From positions 1-64,000 of the forward strand of contig JAIXXN010000012.1 in the NCBI GenBank assembly GCA_027490725.1: a DNA stretch of 64,000 bases, written 5' to 3'. Within the stretch, counting starts at the first letter, position 1, and the number at the start of each line of letters is the position of its first letter. The notes under the pieces were generated by a model. It ran no database searches. It was not told where the DNA came from and was given only the letters and a program-made list of their open reading frames with translations. This DNA comes from Oxalobacteraceae bacterium. GTDB lineage: Bacteria > Pseudomonadota > Gammaproteobacteria > Burkholderiales > Burkholderiaceae_D. A program made the position numbers and the translations under genes. Of the stretch, positions 40,133 to 47,882 are shown in pieces.

Positions 40133-41941
40133 ATGTCCTCAATGCGTACTCACTACTGCGGCCTCACTACCGAAGCGCTGCTTGGCCAAACCGTCAGCCT
40201 GTGCGGCTGGGTACATCGTCGCCGTGACCACGGTGGCGTGATCTTCATCGACCTGCGCGACCGCGAAGGTCTGGTGCAGATCGTGTGCAATCCGGAACAG
40301 GCCGAAGTGTTCAAGGCCGCTGAAGCGGTACGTAACGAGTTCTGCCTGCGCGTCACCGGTGTGGTGAAAGACCGTCTGGCCGGCACCGTGAACGCCAACC
40401 TGAAGTCGGGCAAGATCGAAGTGGTCTGCTCGCAACTGGAAGTGCTGAACGCCTCGGTGGCCGTACCGTTCCAGCTGGATGATGACAATCTGTCGGAAAC
40501 CACCCGTCTGACCCACCGCGTGCTGGACCTGCGTCGTCCACAGATGCAGAACAACCTGCGTCTGCGCTACAAAGTGTCGATGGAAGTGCGTAAGTATCTG
40601 GACGAACTGGGCTTCATCGATATCGAAACTCCGATGCTGACCAAGTCGACCCCGGAAGGCGCGCGCGACTATCTGGTGCCATCGCGGGTTAACGCGGGTA
40701 ACTTCTTCGCGCTGCCGCAATCGCCACAGCTGTTCAAGCAGCTGCTGATGGTGGCTAACTTCGACCGTTACTATCAGATCACCAAGTGCTTCCGCGACGA
40801 AGATCTGCGCGCTGACCGTCAGCCAGAATTCACCCAGATCGACTGCGAAACCTCGTTCCTGACCGAACAGGAAATCCGCGATCTGTTCGAAGACATGATC
40901 CGTAAAGTGTTCAAGAACACCATGGACGTCGAACTGCCTAACCCGTTCCCGGTGATGGACTTCGCCGAAGCGATGGGCAGCTACGGTTCGGACAAGCCGG
41001 ACATGCGCGTGAAACTGAAATTCACCGACCTGACCGAAGTGATGAAAGACGTCGACTTCAAAGTCTTCTCCGGTGCAGCCAACATGCCGAACGGCCGTGT
41101 AGTCGGTCTGCGCGTACCGAAGGGCGGCGACATGCCACGTTCGGAAATCGACGCTTACACCCAGTTCGTGGCCATCTATGGCGCACGCGGTCTGGCCTAC
41201 ATCAAGGTCAACGAGAAAGCCAAAGGCCGTGACGGTCTGCAGTCGCCGATCGTGAAAAACCTGCACGATGAAGCGCTGGCCAAAGTGCTGGAACTGACGG
41301 GCGCAGAAGACGGCGACCTGATCTTCTTCGGTGCTGACAAAGCCAAGGTGGTGAACGATGCCATCGGCGCGCTGCGCGTCAAGATTGGTCACTCGGAATT
41401 CGGCAAGAAAGCCGGCCTGTTCGACGACGTCTGGTCGCCGCTGTGGGTGATCGACTTCCCGATGTTCGAATACGACGAAGAAGCTGACCGCTGGACCGCG
41501 ACCCACCACCCGTTCACGGCACCGAAAGACGGCCACGAAGACATGCTGGAAACCAATCCGGGTGCCTGCATCGCCAAGGCCTACGACATGGTGCTGAACG
41601 GCTGGGAACTGGGTGGCGGTTCGATCCGTATCCACCGCGAAGAAGTGCAGTCGAAGGTATTCCGCGCATTGAAGATCGATGCCGACGAAGCCCGTCTGAA
41701 ATTCGGCTTCCTGCTGGACGCCCTGCAATACGGCGCGCCTCCGCATGGTGGTCTGGCTTTCGGTCTGGACCGTATCGTGACCCTGATGACCAAGTCCGAT
41801 TCGATCCGCGACGTGATCGCCTTCCCGAAAACCCAGCGCGCCCAGTGCTTGCTGACCCAGGCGCCATCGGAAGTGGACGAGAAGCAGTTGAAAGAACTGC
41901 ATATCCGTCTGCGTGCTGCTGAGCCAAAGGTTGCTGGCTAA
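40133..41941 (+). CDS. aspS: Aspartyl-tRNA synthetase, probably non-discriminating
   Basis: 602 residues (family about 590): an OB-fold anticodon-binding domain (1-110), class II catalytic core with motif 2 around [18 protein letters not shown], a GAD insertion (about 300-420), and motif 3 [10 protein letters not shown]. The residue in RRRDHG is His where E. coli has Leu, and a Gly follows in DRLAG where E. coli has Lys; both are associated with enzymes that also charge tRNA-Asn. If so, Asn-tRNA would be finished by GatCAB. Start at 40133 (a second ATG is at 40142). nudB follows, as in E. coli. Confidence 0.96.
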   Translation: MSSMRTHYCGLTTEALLGQTVSLCGWVHRRRDHGGVIFIDLRDREGLVQIVCNPEQAEVFKAAEAVRNEFCLRVTGVVKDRLAGTVNANLKSGKIEVVCSQLEVLNASVAVPFQLDDDNLSETTRLTHRVLDLRRPQMQNNLRLRYKVSMEVRKYLDELGFIDIETPMLTKSTPEGARDYLVPSRVNAGNFFALPQSPQLFKQLLMVANFDRYYQITKCFRDEDLRADRQPEFTQIDCETSFLTEQEIRDLFEDMIRKVFKNTMDVELPNPFPVMDFAEAMGSYGSDKPDMRVKLKFTDLTEVMKDVDFKVFSGAANMPNGRVVGLRVPKGGDMPRSEIDAYTQFVAIYGARGLAYIKVNEKAKGRDGLQSPIVKNLHDEALAKVLELTGAEDGDLIFFGADKAKVVNDAIGALRVKIGHSEFGKKAGLFDDVWSPLWVIDFPMFEYDEEADRWTATHHPFTAPKDGHEDMLETNPGACIAKAYDMVLNGWELGGGSIRIHREEVQSKVFRALKIDADEARLKFGFLLDALQYGAPPHGGLAFGLDRIVTLMTKSDSIRDVIAFPKTQRAQCLLTQAPSEVDEKQLKELHIRLRAAEPKVAG

Positions 41942-41955
41942 GTCTGTTGAATGAA

Positions 41956-41983
41956 GAAAAGGCGCTACGGCGCCTTTTCTTTT
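41956..41983 (+). terminator. Terminator after aspS
   Basis: GAAAAGGCGC (41956-41965) pairs perfectly with GCGCCTTTTC (41970-41979) with a four-base loop, then TTTT. nudB starts 12 bp later. Confidence 0.8.
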
Positions 41984-41995
41984 ATGATGTCGAGC

Positions 41996-42442
41996 ATGCC
42001 TTATAAAATTCCCGAATCCGTCCTGGTGGTGATTCACACCGCCGACTTGCAAGTGCTGCTGATCGAACGTGCCGACAAGCCCGGTTTCTGGCAATCGGTG
42101 ACCGGCTCACTCGACGCGCTTGACGAAGCCCTGTTAGGCGCCGCCACCCGCGAGTTGCATGAAGAGACCGGCATCGTCGCCGACGGCCAGCAGATCGTCG
42201 TACGCGACTGGCAGCTGGCCAATATCTACACCATCTATCCCGTCTGGCGGCACCGCTACGCTCCCGGCGTCACGGAAAATACCGAGCACGTCTTCAGCGT
42301 ACAAGTCCCGCGCGACATCGCCATCACCCTCGCGCCGCGCGAGCACATCAACTACCAGTGGCTGCCATATCTGGAAGCTGCCGACCGCTGCTTCTCCTCC
42401 TCCAACGCCGAAGCCATCCTGCAACTGCCGCGTCACCTGTAA
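41996..42442 (+). CDS. nudB: Dihydroneopterin triphosphate diphosphatase (Nudix)
   Basis: 148 residues; NudB removes pyrophosphate in folate synthesis. The Nudix box reads GSLDALDEALLGAATRELHEETGI, including the REx2EE core (RELHEE). It starts at MPYKIPESVLVVIHTADL, the usual N-terminus; upstream in-frame ATGs at 41984 and 41951 lie in or beside the aspS terminator. The aspS-nudB order is conserved in proteobacteria. Substrate assignment rests on context and family. Confidence 0.9.
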   Translation: MPYKIPESVLVVIHTADLQVLLIERADKPGFWQSVTGSLDALDEALLGAATRELHEETGIVADGQQIVVRDWQLANIYTIYPVWRHRYAPGVTENTEHVFSVQVPRDIAITLAPREHINYQWLPYLEAADRCFSSSNAEAILQLPRHL

Positions 42443-42454
42443 AACCGTTGCCAA

Positions 42455-42551
42455 GAACCGGGGTCAGATCCGACATTCGGACACGAACTCAGCTGTCATG
42501 TTCTGAGAACCGGGGTCAGATCCGACATTCGGACACGAACTCGGCTGTCAT
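42455..42551 (+). repeat. Tandem direct copies of the terminal repeat
   Basis: Two 45-bp units, 52-bp period, differing only at one base (A at 42491, G at 42543). The recent duplication suggests active or recent rearrangement of the element end. Confidence 0.9.
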
Positions 42552-42713
42552 TTGAGCGGCATGCCGAGGCCCGGCGCCTTGATGGTCTGATGCAACAGGA
42601 ACCCCGGCATTGCTTCGACTAGTCCTGCCAGTGGTGCGCTGCGTTTGGGCATCGGAACATGCAACGGTTGGCTTAGAGTGGCCAATCCAAGCTGCTGTCT
42701 ACCCTCTACTGTC

Positions 42714-42749
42714 GAGTGCGTGTCCGGATGTCGGATCTGACCCCGGTTT
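42714..42749 (-). repeat. Inverted copy of the terminal repeat
   Basis: Read on the minus strand this matches the first 36 bases of the left repeats, with three mismatches, making a terminal inverted repeat about 260 bp from the left copies. Confidence 0.85.
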
Positions 42750-42789
42750 TTATGCGCCGCAGTTCCGGACTCAGGGTTAGAATGAGACT

Positions 42790-43605
42790 ATGAGAATCCG
42801 TGTCGCTACCTACAATATCCACAAGGGCGTGTCGGCTATCCGCAGTGAACCGCGGGTGCTGGCGTTGAAGCAGGCTATCAGCCAGTTCGAGGCTGATGTG
42901 GTTTTTTTGCAAGAGGTGCAGGGCCAGCATGATCGCAAGGCGGCCAAATATGGCGCCGATCATCTCGGTCATAAGCATTGGCCTGCTGCGGCGCAGCACG
43001 AGTATTTTGCCGGCGAAACGCGGCATGGCCACGCGGCCTACGGTATGAATGCCGTGTATGACCATGGCCACCATGGCAATGCGCTGCTCAGCGCGTTCCC
43101 GATCGCGAATAGCCGTAACCATGATGTGTCCGATCATGCGTATGAGCAGCGCGGCATTCTGCATTGTGTGCTGGAGACGGCACGCGGTGCGGTGCATTGC
43201 TATGTGGTGCACTTCGGTCTGTTCGAGGCGGGACGGCGCCGTCAGACGCAGGCGCTGATTGCGGCTGTGCAAGCTTCGGCCCCCGATGGCGAGCCGGTGA
43301 TCATTGCTGGCGATTTCAATGACTGGCGCAATAGTCTGGGCGGCGAGCTGCGCAACGCACTCGGCGTGGTGGAGGCGTTTGACCAGATCGGCAGTGCGTC
43401 GACGCTAGGCGATCTGGTGCGTACGCTGCGCGGCAAGCATCGACTGGCGCCAGCCCGGACTTTTCCTGCCGCACTGCCGTTTTTCCGGCTCGATCGCATC
43501 TATGTGCGCGGCTTCCGGGTCGAGACGGCGCAAGTGCTGCATGGCAACCTGTGGGCCAAACTGTCCGACCATGCCCCGATTGTGGCCAATCTGACGCTGG
43601 CCTGA
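42790..43605 (+). CDS. Endonuclease/exonuclease/phosphatase family protein (YbhP-like)
   Basis: 271 residues. EEP fold with metal-binding blocks ATYNIHKG near residue 6, VVFLQEVQGQHDRKA near 38, AGDFNDWRN near 177, and SDHAPIVANL at the C-terminus; the His/Asp/Asn/Glu set is complete. A phosphodiesterase or phosphatase is expected, substrate unknown. clsB starts four bases later, matching the E. coli ybhP-clsB pair, so a lipid-linked role is plausible. No clear ribosome-binding site; a TAGAAT box (42778-42783) just upstream may give a very short or absent leader. Confidence 0.9.
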   Translation: MRIRVATYNIHKGVSAIRSEPRVLALKQAISQFEADVVFLQEVQGQHDRKAAKYGADHLGHKHWPAAAQHEYFAGETRHGHAAYGMNAVYDHGHHGNALLSAFPIANSRNHDVSDHAYEQRGILHCVLETARGAVHCYVVHFGLFEAGRRRQTQALIAAVQASAPDGEPVIIAGDFNDWRNSLGGELRNALGVVEAFDQIGSASTLGDLVRTLRGKHRLAPARTFPAALPFFRLDRIYVRGFRVETAQVLHGNLWAKLSDHAPIVANLTLA

Positions 43606-43609
43606 GTGT

Positions 43610-44773
43610 ATGCCGACCGTTAATTTTCTCGGGGATAATGACGTGCGCCTGCTGCATACGGGCGCCGATTTCTTCCCCGCGCTGCTAGCGGCCATCGGCG
43701 CAGCGCAGTATGAAGTCTATTTCGAGACCTATATCTTTGCCGATGATGCGACCGGGCGTGCCGTACTGGCCGCACTCAGCGACGCGTCACGGCGCGGCGT
43801 GCAGGTGCGCATGATTACCGACTGGTGGGGCACGGGACGGCGCCGCATCGCCCAGATGCATGCGCAGCTGCGCGCGGCCGGCGTCGAGCACCGTATCTTC
43901 AATCCGTGGTTTAAGCGCGGCGTAACGCGGACCCACCGCAAGCTGTGTGTGGTGGATCAGTCGCAGGCCTTTGTGGGCGGCATCAATGTCAACGATGACA
44001 TGTTCTGTGACTATGACGGCAGCATCAGTCTGGCAGCGCCGCGCTGGGATTTCGCCGTGCAGGTGACGGGCCCGCTGGTGACCACCATCCATCTGGAAAT
44101 GCAGAGTCAGTGGCTGCGACTGGGCAAAATGGGCCTGTTCCAGCGCTTCGAGCTGTACCGCGATTTGCGCAAGGTGCAGAAAAAAGCCGTGCAGAATATG
44201 GTGCAGGCCGGCTTTGTGGTGCGCGATAATCTGCGCAACCGGCGCACCATCCAGCGCGCCTATCTGCAGGCGCTGGGGCAGGCGCGCCACAGTGTGCTGC
44301 TGGCCAATCCGTATTTTGCGCCGGGCGCCAAGTTCCGCCATGCGCTGGCGGCGGCCGCCGAACGCGGGGTGCAGGTGACGCTGCTGATCGGGGTGGGGGA
44401 AATCTGGCTGCAGGATGCGGTCGCCCATTCCTTCTATCCGAAGCTGCTGGCGTCCGGCGTGAAAGTGGTGGAATACCGCAAAACCCAGTTGCACGCCAAG
44501 GTGGCGGTGATCGATGATGACTGGGCTACGGTGGGTTCCAGCAATGTGGACGGGCTCAGCCTGTTCCTGAATCAGGAAGCCAATGTGGTGATCAAGGACG
44601 CCGCCTTTGCCAACAGCCTGCGCCAGCATATCGAGGCAGCGGTGGCCGAGGGCGTGGTGATCCATGGCAGTGATTTCGAGCACGTGGGGCGCTGGCGCCG
44701 GCTCGGCTACGAACTCGCTTATTTTGCATACAAGATGGTGATGCGCATCGTCGCAGTGGGGAAATACGCCTGA
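43610..44773 (+). CDS. clsB: Cardiolipin synthase ClsB (phospholipase D family)
   Basis: 387 residues with two HKD motifs: HRKLCVVDQSQAFVGGINVND near 108 and HAKVAVIDDDWATVGSSNVDG near 298; each is followed by the GG/GS-N pattern of the family. It joins phosphatidylglycerol (or phosphatidylethanolamine) units to make cardiolipin at the membrane. No N-terminal transmembrane helices are seen, as in ClsB. The stop overlaps the next start (ATGA). Confidence 0.94.
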   Translation: MPTVNFLGDNDVRLLHTGADFFPALLAAIGAAQYEVYFETYIFADDATGRAVLAALSDASRRGVQVRMITDWWGTGRRRIAQMHAQLRAAGVEHRIFNPWFKRGVTRTHRKLCVVDQSQAFVGGINVNDDMFCDYDGSISLAAPRWDFAVQVTGPLVTTIHLEMQSQWLRLGKMGLFQRFELYRDLRKVQKKAVQNMVQAGFVVRDNLRNRRTIQRAYLQALGQARHSVLLANPYFAPGAKFRHALAAAAERGVQVTLLIGVGEIWLQDAVAHSFYPKLLASGVKVVEYRKTQLHAKVAVIDDDWATVGSSNVDGLSLFLNQEANVVIKDAAFANSLRQHIEAAVAEGVVIHGSDFEHVGRWRRLGYELAYFAYKMVMRIVAVGKYA

Positions 44774-45141
44774 TGGATAGTGTCAGACTCGATAAATGGC
44801 TGTGGGCCGCACGCTTCTTTAAAACCCGCTCGCTGGCCACCGAGGCCGTCGATAGCGGCAAGGTGAAGCTGGGTGGCGACAAGGTGAAGCCGGCCCGTGC
44901 CGTGCGCATCGGCGATGTGCTCGATATCGACAACGGCGCCGAGCGCTGGGAAGTCGATGTGATGAATCTGTCCGATGTGCGCGCCGCGGCCCCCATCGCG
45001 CGCAATCTGTACGAAGAGACCGACGCCAGTGTGGCGCGGCGCGCCGCGGTGGCCGAAAACCGTCGCATGTTCCGCGAACCCAGCGCCGATTTCAAAGGCC
45101 GTCCTACCAAACGCGACCGCCGCCAGTTGGGCAAGCTCTAG
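44773..45141 (+). CDS. hslR: RNA-binding S4 domain protein, heat shock protein 15 family
   Basis: 122 residues. The S4 domain starts VRLDKWLWAARFFKTRSLAT and includes GKVKLGGDKVKPARAVRIGD; a basic C-terminal tail (GRPTKRDRRQLGKL) follows. Hsp15 binds stalled 50S subunits carrying nascent-chain tRNA. The start overlaps the clsB stop by one base, so translation is coupled. Confidence 0.92.
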   Translation: MDSVRLDKWLWAARFFKTRSLATEAVDSGKVKLGGDKVKPARAVRIGDVLDIDNGAERWEVDVMNLSDVRAAAPIARNLYEETDASVARRAAVAENRRMFREPSADFKGRPTKRDRRQLGKL

Positions 45142-45214
45142 TATAGCAGCGAGCGGCCTTTCCTAGCACGCTCGTGCTGAATTTGCTGCGACGCATCAAT
45201 AGAACCGCACCTCT

Positions 45215-45226
45215 AACAGTACTGTT
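45215..45226. promoter_or_regulatory. Perfect 12-bp palindrome upstream of the TetR gene
   Basis: AACAGT-ACTGTT overlaps the first bases of the candidate -35 (TTGACT at 45226-45231), the expected position for autorepression by the adjacent TetR protein. Related GTAC-centred sequences occur at 45248-45262 and 46013-46028. Confidence 0.4.
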
Positions 45227-45254
45227 TGACTTTTACTCCCCGGTAGATAATAGT
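45226..45254 (+). promoter_or_regulatory. Candidate promoter for the TetR gene
   Basis: TTGACT (45226-45231), 17-bp spacer, AATAGT (45249-45254). The -35 is good, the -10 fair. The start of translation is 117 bp downstream. Confidence 0.35.
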
Positions 45255-45370
45255 ACGAGCGTTCGCAATTCTTTCACACGGAGTAAATTTAACTAGCGCA
45301 GAATGCTGTTTCTTCTCCTAGATTAATTTTTGCCTTGGGACGTAATCTTATTAATACCTCAACTAAATTT

Positions 45371-45991
45371 ATGCGCAAGGGTGAGCTGACACGGGCCGCA
45401 ATTCTGGACGTGGCACTCGATCTGGCGAGCCGTGACGGTCTGGAAGGTCTGACCATCGGGCTGCTCGCGGATAAGATGAACATGAGCAAGTCCGGCGTGT
45501 TTGCACACTTCGGGTCGCGTGAAGATTTGCAGTTGGAAGTGCTGAAGTTGTATCACCATCGCTTTGAACAGGAAGTGTTCTTCCCCAGTGTTAAGGAACC
45601 ACGCGGTATCCAGCGTCTGCAGTCGATGTTTGCCCGCTGGGTCAAACGGGTCAGTGTGGAAGTGGCTTCCGGTTGTATCTATATCAGTGGCGCCGTCGAG
45701 TATGACGACCGGCCCGGTCCCATCCGCGAAGAGCTGATGGCCATGGTCGGCGCGTGGCAGGGAGCTCTGCTGCGCTGCGTGAAACAGGCAGTGGAATGCG
45801 GCGATCTGAAAGCCGACACCGACCCGCAGCAACTGGTGTACGAGATGTACGGGCTGATTCTGGCTCTGCATCACGATGCGCGTTTCCTGCGCATACCGGG
45901 CAGTCTGGCACGGGCGGGGATCGGTTTCGAACGTCTGTTGGGTACGTATCGCAATCCGCAATCACCGGCAGCGGTGGTCGCACAGCACTAA
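45371..45991 (+). CDS. TetR/AcrR family transcriptional regulator
   Basis: 206 residues. The N-terminal HTH (LTRAAILDVALDLASRDGLE, then IGLLADKMNMSKSGVFAHFG) matches TetR. The C-terminal ligand domain is alpha-helical. It lies 82 bp before an acyl-CoA dehydrogenase operon on the same strand, so it is likely the acyl-CoA-responsive repressor of that operon (FadR/PsrA-like role), by context only. Alternative start TTG 45335 adds 12 residues and has no better ribosome-binding site. Confidence 0.88.
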   Translation: MRKGELTRAAILDVALDLASRDGLEGLTIGLLADKMNMSKSGVFAHFGSREDLQLEVLKLYHHRFEQEVFFPSVKEPRGIQRLQSMFARWVKRVSVEVASGCIYISGAVEYDDRPGPIREELMAMVGAWQGALLRCVKQAVECGDLKADTDPQQLVYEMYGLILALHHDARFLRIPGSLARAGIGFERLLGTYRNPQSPAAVVAQH

Positions 45992-46073
45992 AGCGCAGCA
46001 TTTACCAAGCTCACCAATTAGTACGCTTACCATTTAATTTCGTAGTCACTACAAAAGCCATCAGGAGAAAATC

Positions 46074-47864
46074 ATGGGTCAATACGTCGCACCAATCCGG
46101 GATATGCAATTCGTTCTGCACGAGTTCCTGAACGTGGAAGAAGAACTGAAAGCACTGCCCGACTACGCCGAAGTCGATGCCGACATCATCAATCAGGTGC
46201 TGGAAGAGGGCGGCAAGTTCACCTCGGAAGTGCTGTTCCCGCTGAACCACTCGGGTGACCGCGAAGGCTGCAAACACGACGCCGCGACCCACACCGTGAC
46301 CACCCCGAAAGGCTTTAAAGAAGCCTACAAACAGTACGTCGAAGGCGGCTGGGCGGCACTGGCTTGCGATCCGGAATACGGCGGTCAGGGCCTGCCAGTA
46401 GTACTGAACAACTCGTTCTACGAAATGCTGAACTCGGCGAACCAGGCCTGGACCATGTACCCAGGTCTGTCGCATGGCGCCTACGAGTGCCTGAAAGAAC
46501 ACGGCACCGCCCACCAGAAAGAAGTCTATCTGCCGAAACTGGTATCGGGTGAATGGACCGGCACCATGTGCCTGACCGAACCACACTGCGGTACCGATCT
46601 GGGTCTGCTGCGCACCAAGGCTCTGCCACAGGAAGACGGTTCGTGGCTGATCACCGGTAACAAAATCTTCATCTCGGCCGGCGAACACGATATGGCCGAC
46701 AACATCCTGCACCTGGTGCTGGCCCGCGTGCCGGACGCACCGGAAGGCTCGAAAGGTATCTCGCTGTTCCTGGTACCGAAGTTCCTGCCGAACGCTGACG
46801 GTTCGGTCGGTGAACGTAACCCGATCACCTGCGGCGCCATCGAAGAAAAAATGGGCATCCACGGTAACTCGACCTGCCAGATGAATCTGGACGGCGCCCG
46901 TGGCTGGATCATCGGCCAGCCGAACAAAGGCCTGAACGCCATGTTCGTGTTCATGAACGCCGCCCGTCTGGGCGTGGGCATGCAGTCGCTGGGTCTGACC
47001 GAAGTGGCTTACCAGAACGCACTGATCTACGCTAAAGACCGTATTCAGATGCGCTCGCTGTCCGGCGTTAAAGCACCGGAAAAAGCCGCTGACCCGATCA
47101 TCGTGCACCCGGACGTACGCCGCATGCTGCTGACCGGTAAAGCCTACGCCGAAGGCGCGCGCGCTTTCACTTCCTACGTAGCACTGCAGATCGACCGCGA
47201 ACTGCACCACCCTGACGAAGAAGTGCGTAAAGACGCCGCTGACGAAGTTGCGCTGCTGACCCCGATCATCAAGGCCTTCATCACCGATAACGCGTGGATC
47301 GCGACCTCGGAAGCCATGCAGGTATTCGGCGGCCACGGCTACATCTCGGAGTGGGGCATGGAGCAGTACGTGCGTGACGCGCGTATCAACCTGATCTACG
47401 AAGGCACCAACACCATCCAGTCGCTGGATCTGCTGGGTCGTAAGATCCTCGGTGACAACGGCGCCAAGCTGCGTAAATTCGGCGAAAAAATCAAAGCCTT
47501 CGTGGAAGACAACGGTACCGATGAAGCCATGAGCGAATTCGTGACCCCGCTGGGCGATCTGGGCGACAAGGTCACCAAACTGACCATGGAAATCGGCATG
47601 AAAGCCTTCCAGAACCCGGACGAAGTCGGTGCTGCCTGCGTGCCTTACCTGCGCGTAGTCGGTCACATGGTGTACAGCTACTTCTTCGCACAAATGGCGA
47701 AGATCGCGCTGGCCAAGGAAGACAGCGGCGACAACTTCTACAAAGCCAAACTGGCGACCGCACGCTTCTACTTCGCTCGTCTGCAACCAGAAACTGCAAC
47801 CTTGATTCGTCAGGCACGTTCGGGTTCGGCCAACCTGATGGCCCTCGACGCAGACCTGTTCTAA
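46074..47864 (+). CDS. Acyl-CoA dehydrogenase (FadE-type, long form)
   Basis: 596 residues, first step of beta-oxidation. The FAD/acyl core includes CLTEPHCGTDLGLLRTKA and KIFISAGEHD; the catalytic base is Glu443 in YEGTNTIQSLDLLGR. A C-terminal ACDH_C extension (about 470-596) distinguishes it from short MCAD forms, as in medium/long-chain FadE5-like or phenylpropionyl-type enzymes. It has an AGGAGA site before ATG. First gene of the operon; codon use is strongly biased, which suggests high expression. Confidence 0.94.
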   Translation: MGQYVAPIRDMQFVLHEFLNVEEELKALPDYAEVDADIINQVLEEGGKFTSEVLFPLNHSGDREGCKHDAATHTVTTPKGFKEAYKQYVEGGWAALACDPEYGGQGLPVVLNNSFYEMLNSANQAWTMYPGLSHGAYECLKEHGTAHQKEVYLPKLVSGEWTGTMCLTEPHCGTDLGLLRTKALPQEDGSWLITGNKIFISAGEHDMADNILHLVLARVPDAPEGSKGISLFLVPKFLPNADGSVGERNPITCGAIEEKMGIHGNSTCQMNLDGARGWIIGQPNKGLNAMFVFMNAARLGVGMQSLGLTEVAYQNALIYAKDRIQMRSLSGVKAPEKAADPIIVHPDVRRMLLTGKAYAEGARAFTSYVALQIDRELHHPDEEVRKDAADEVALLTPIIKAFITDNAWIATSEAMQVFGGHGYISEWGMEQYVRDARINLIYEGTNTIQSLDLLGRKILGDNGAKLRKFGEKIKAFVEDNGTDEAMSEFVTPLGDLGDKVTKLTMEIGMKAFQNPDEVGAACVPYLRVVGHMVYSYFFAQMAKIALAKEDSGDNFYKAKLATARFYFARLQPETATLIRQARSGSANLMALDADLF

Positions 47865-47882
47865 GATCTTTAAGGATACGAC

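Larger units (their letters stand above)
42455..42750. mobile_element. MITE-like / REP-associated repeat element, non-autonomous
   Basis: Two direct 45-bp copies (42455-42499 and 42507-42551, one mismatch) begin GAACCGGGGTCAGATCCGAC, and an inverted partial copy (42714-42749) ends GATCTGACCCCGGTT. They flank about 160 bp with no convincing gene. The GGGGTCAGATCC ends resemble those around REP-associated (IS200-like) transposases in Oxalobacteraceae, but no transposase is present. The whole fills the nudB-EEP gap. Confidence 0.7.

Noticed and set aside
40139..42094. A 651-codon antisense open frame over aspS and nudB
   Set aside because: It crosses both genes and the terminator between them, and the protein composition is unnatural.
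42455..42750. The repeats considered as a small CRISPR array
   Set aside because: Only two direct copies with a 7-bp gap, an inverted third copy, and no cas genes in the window.
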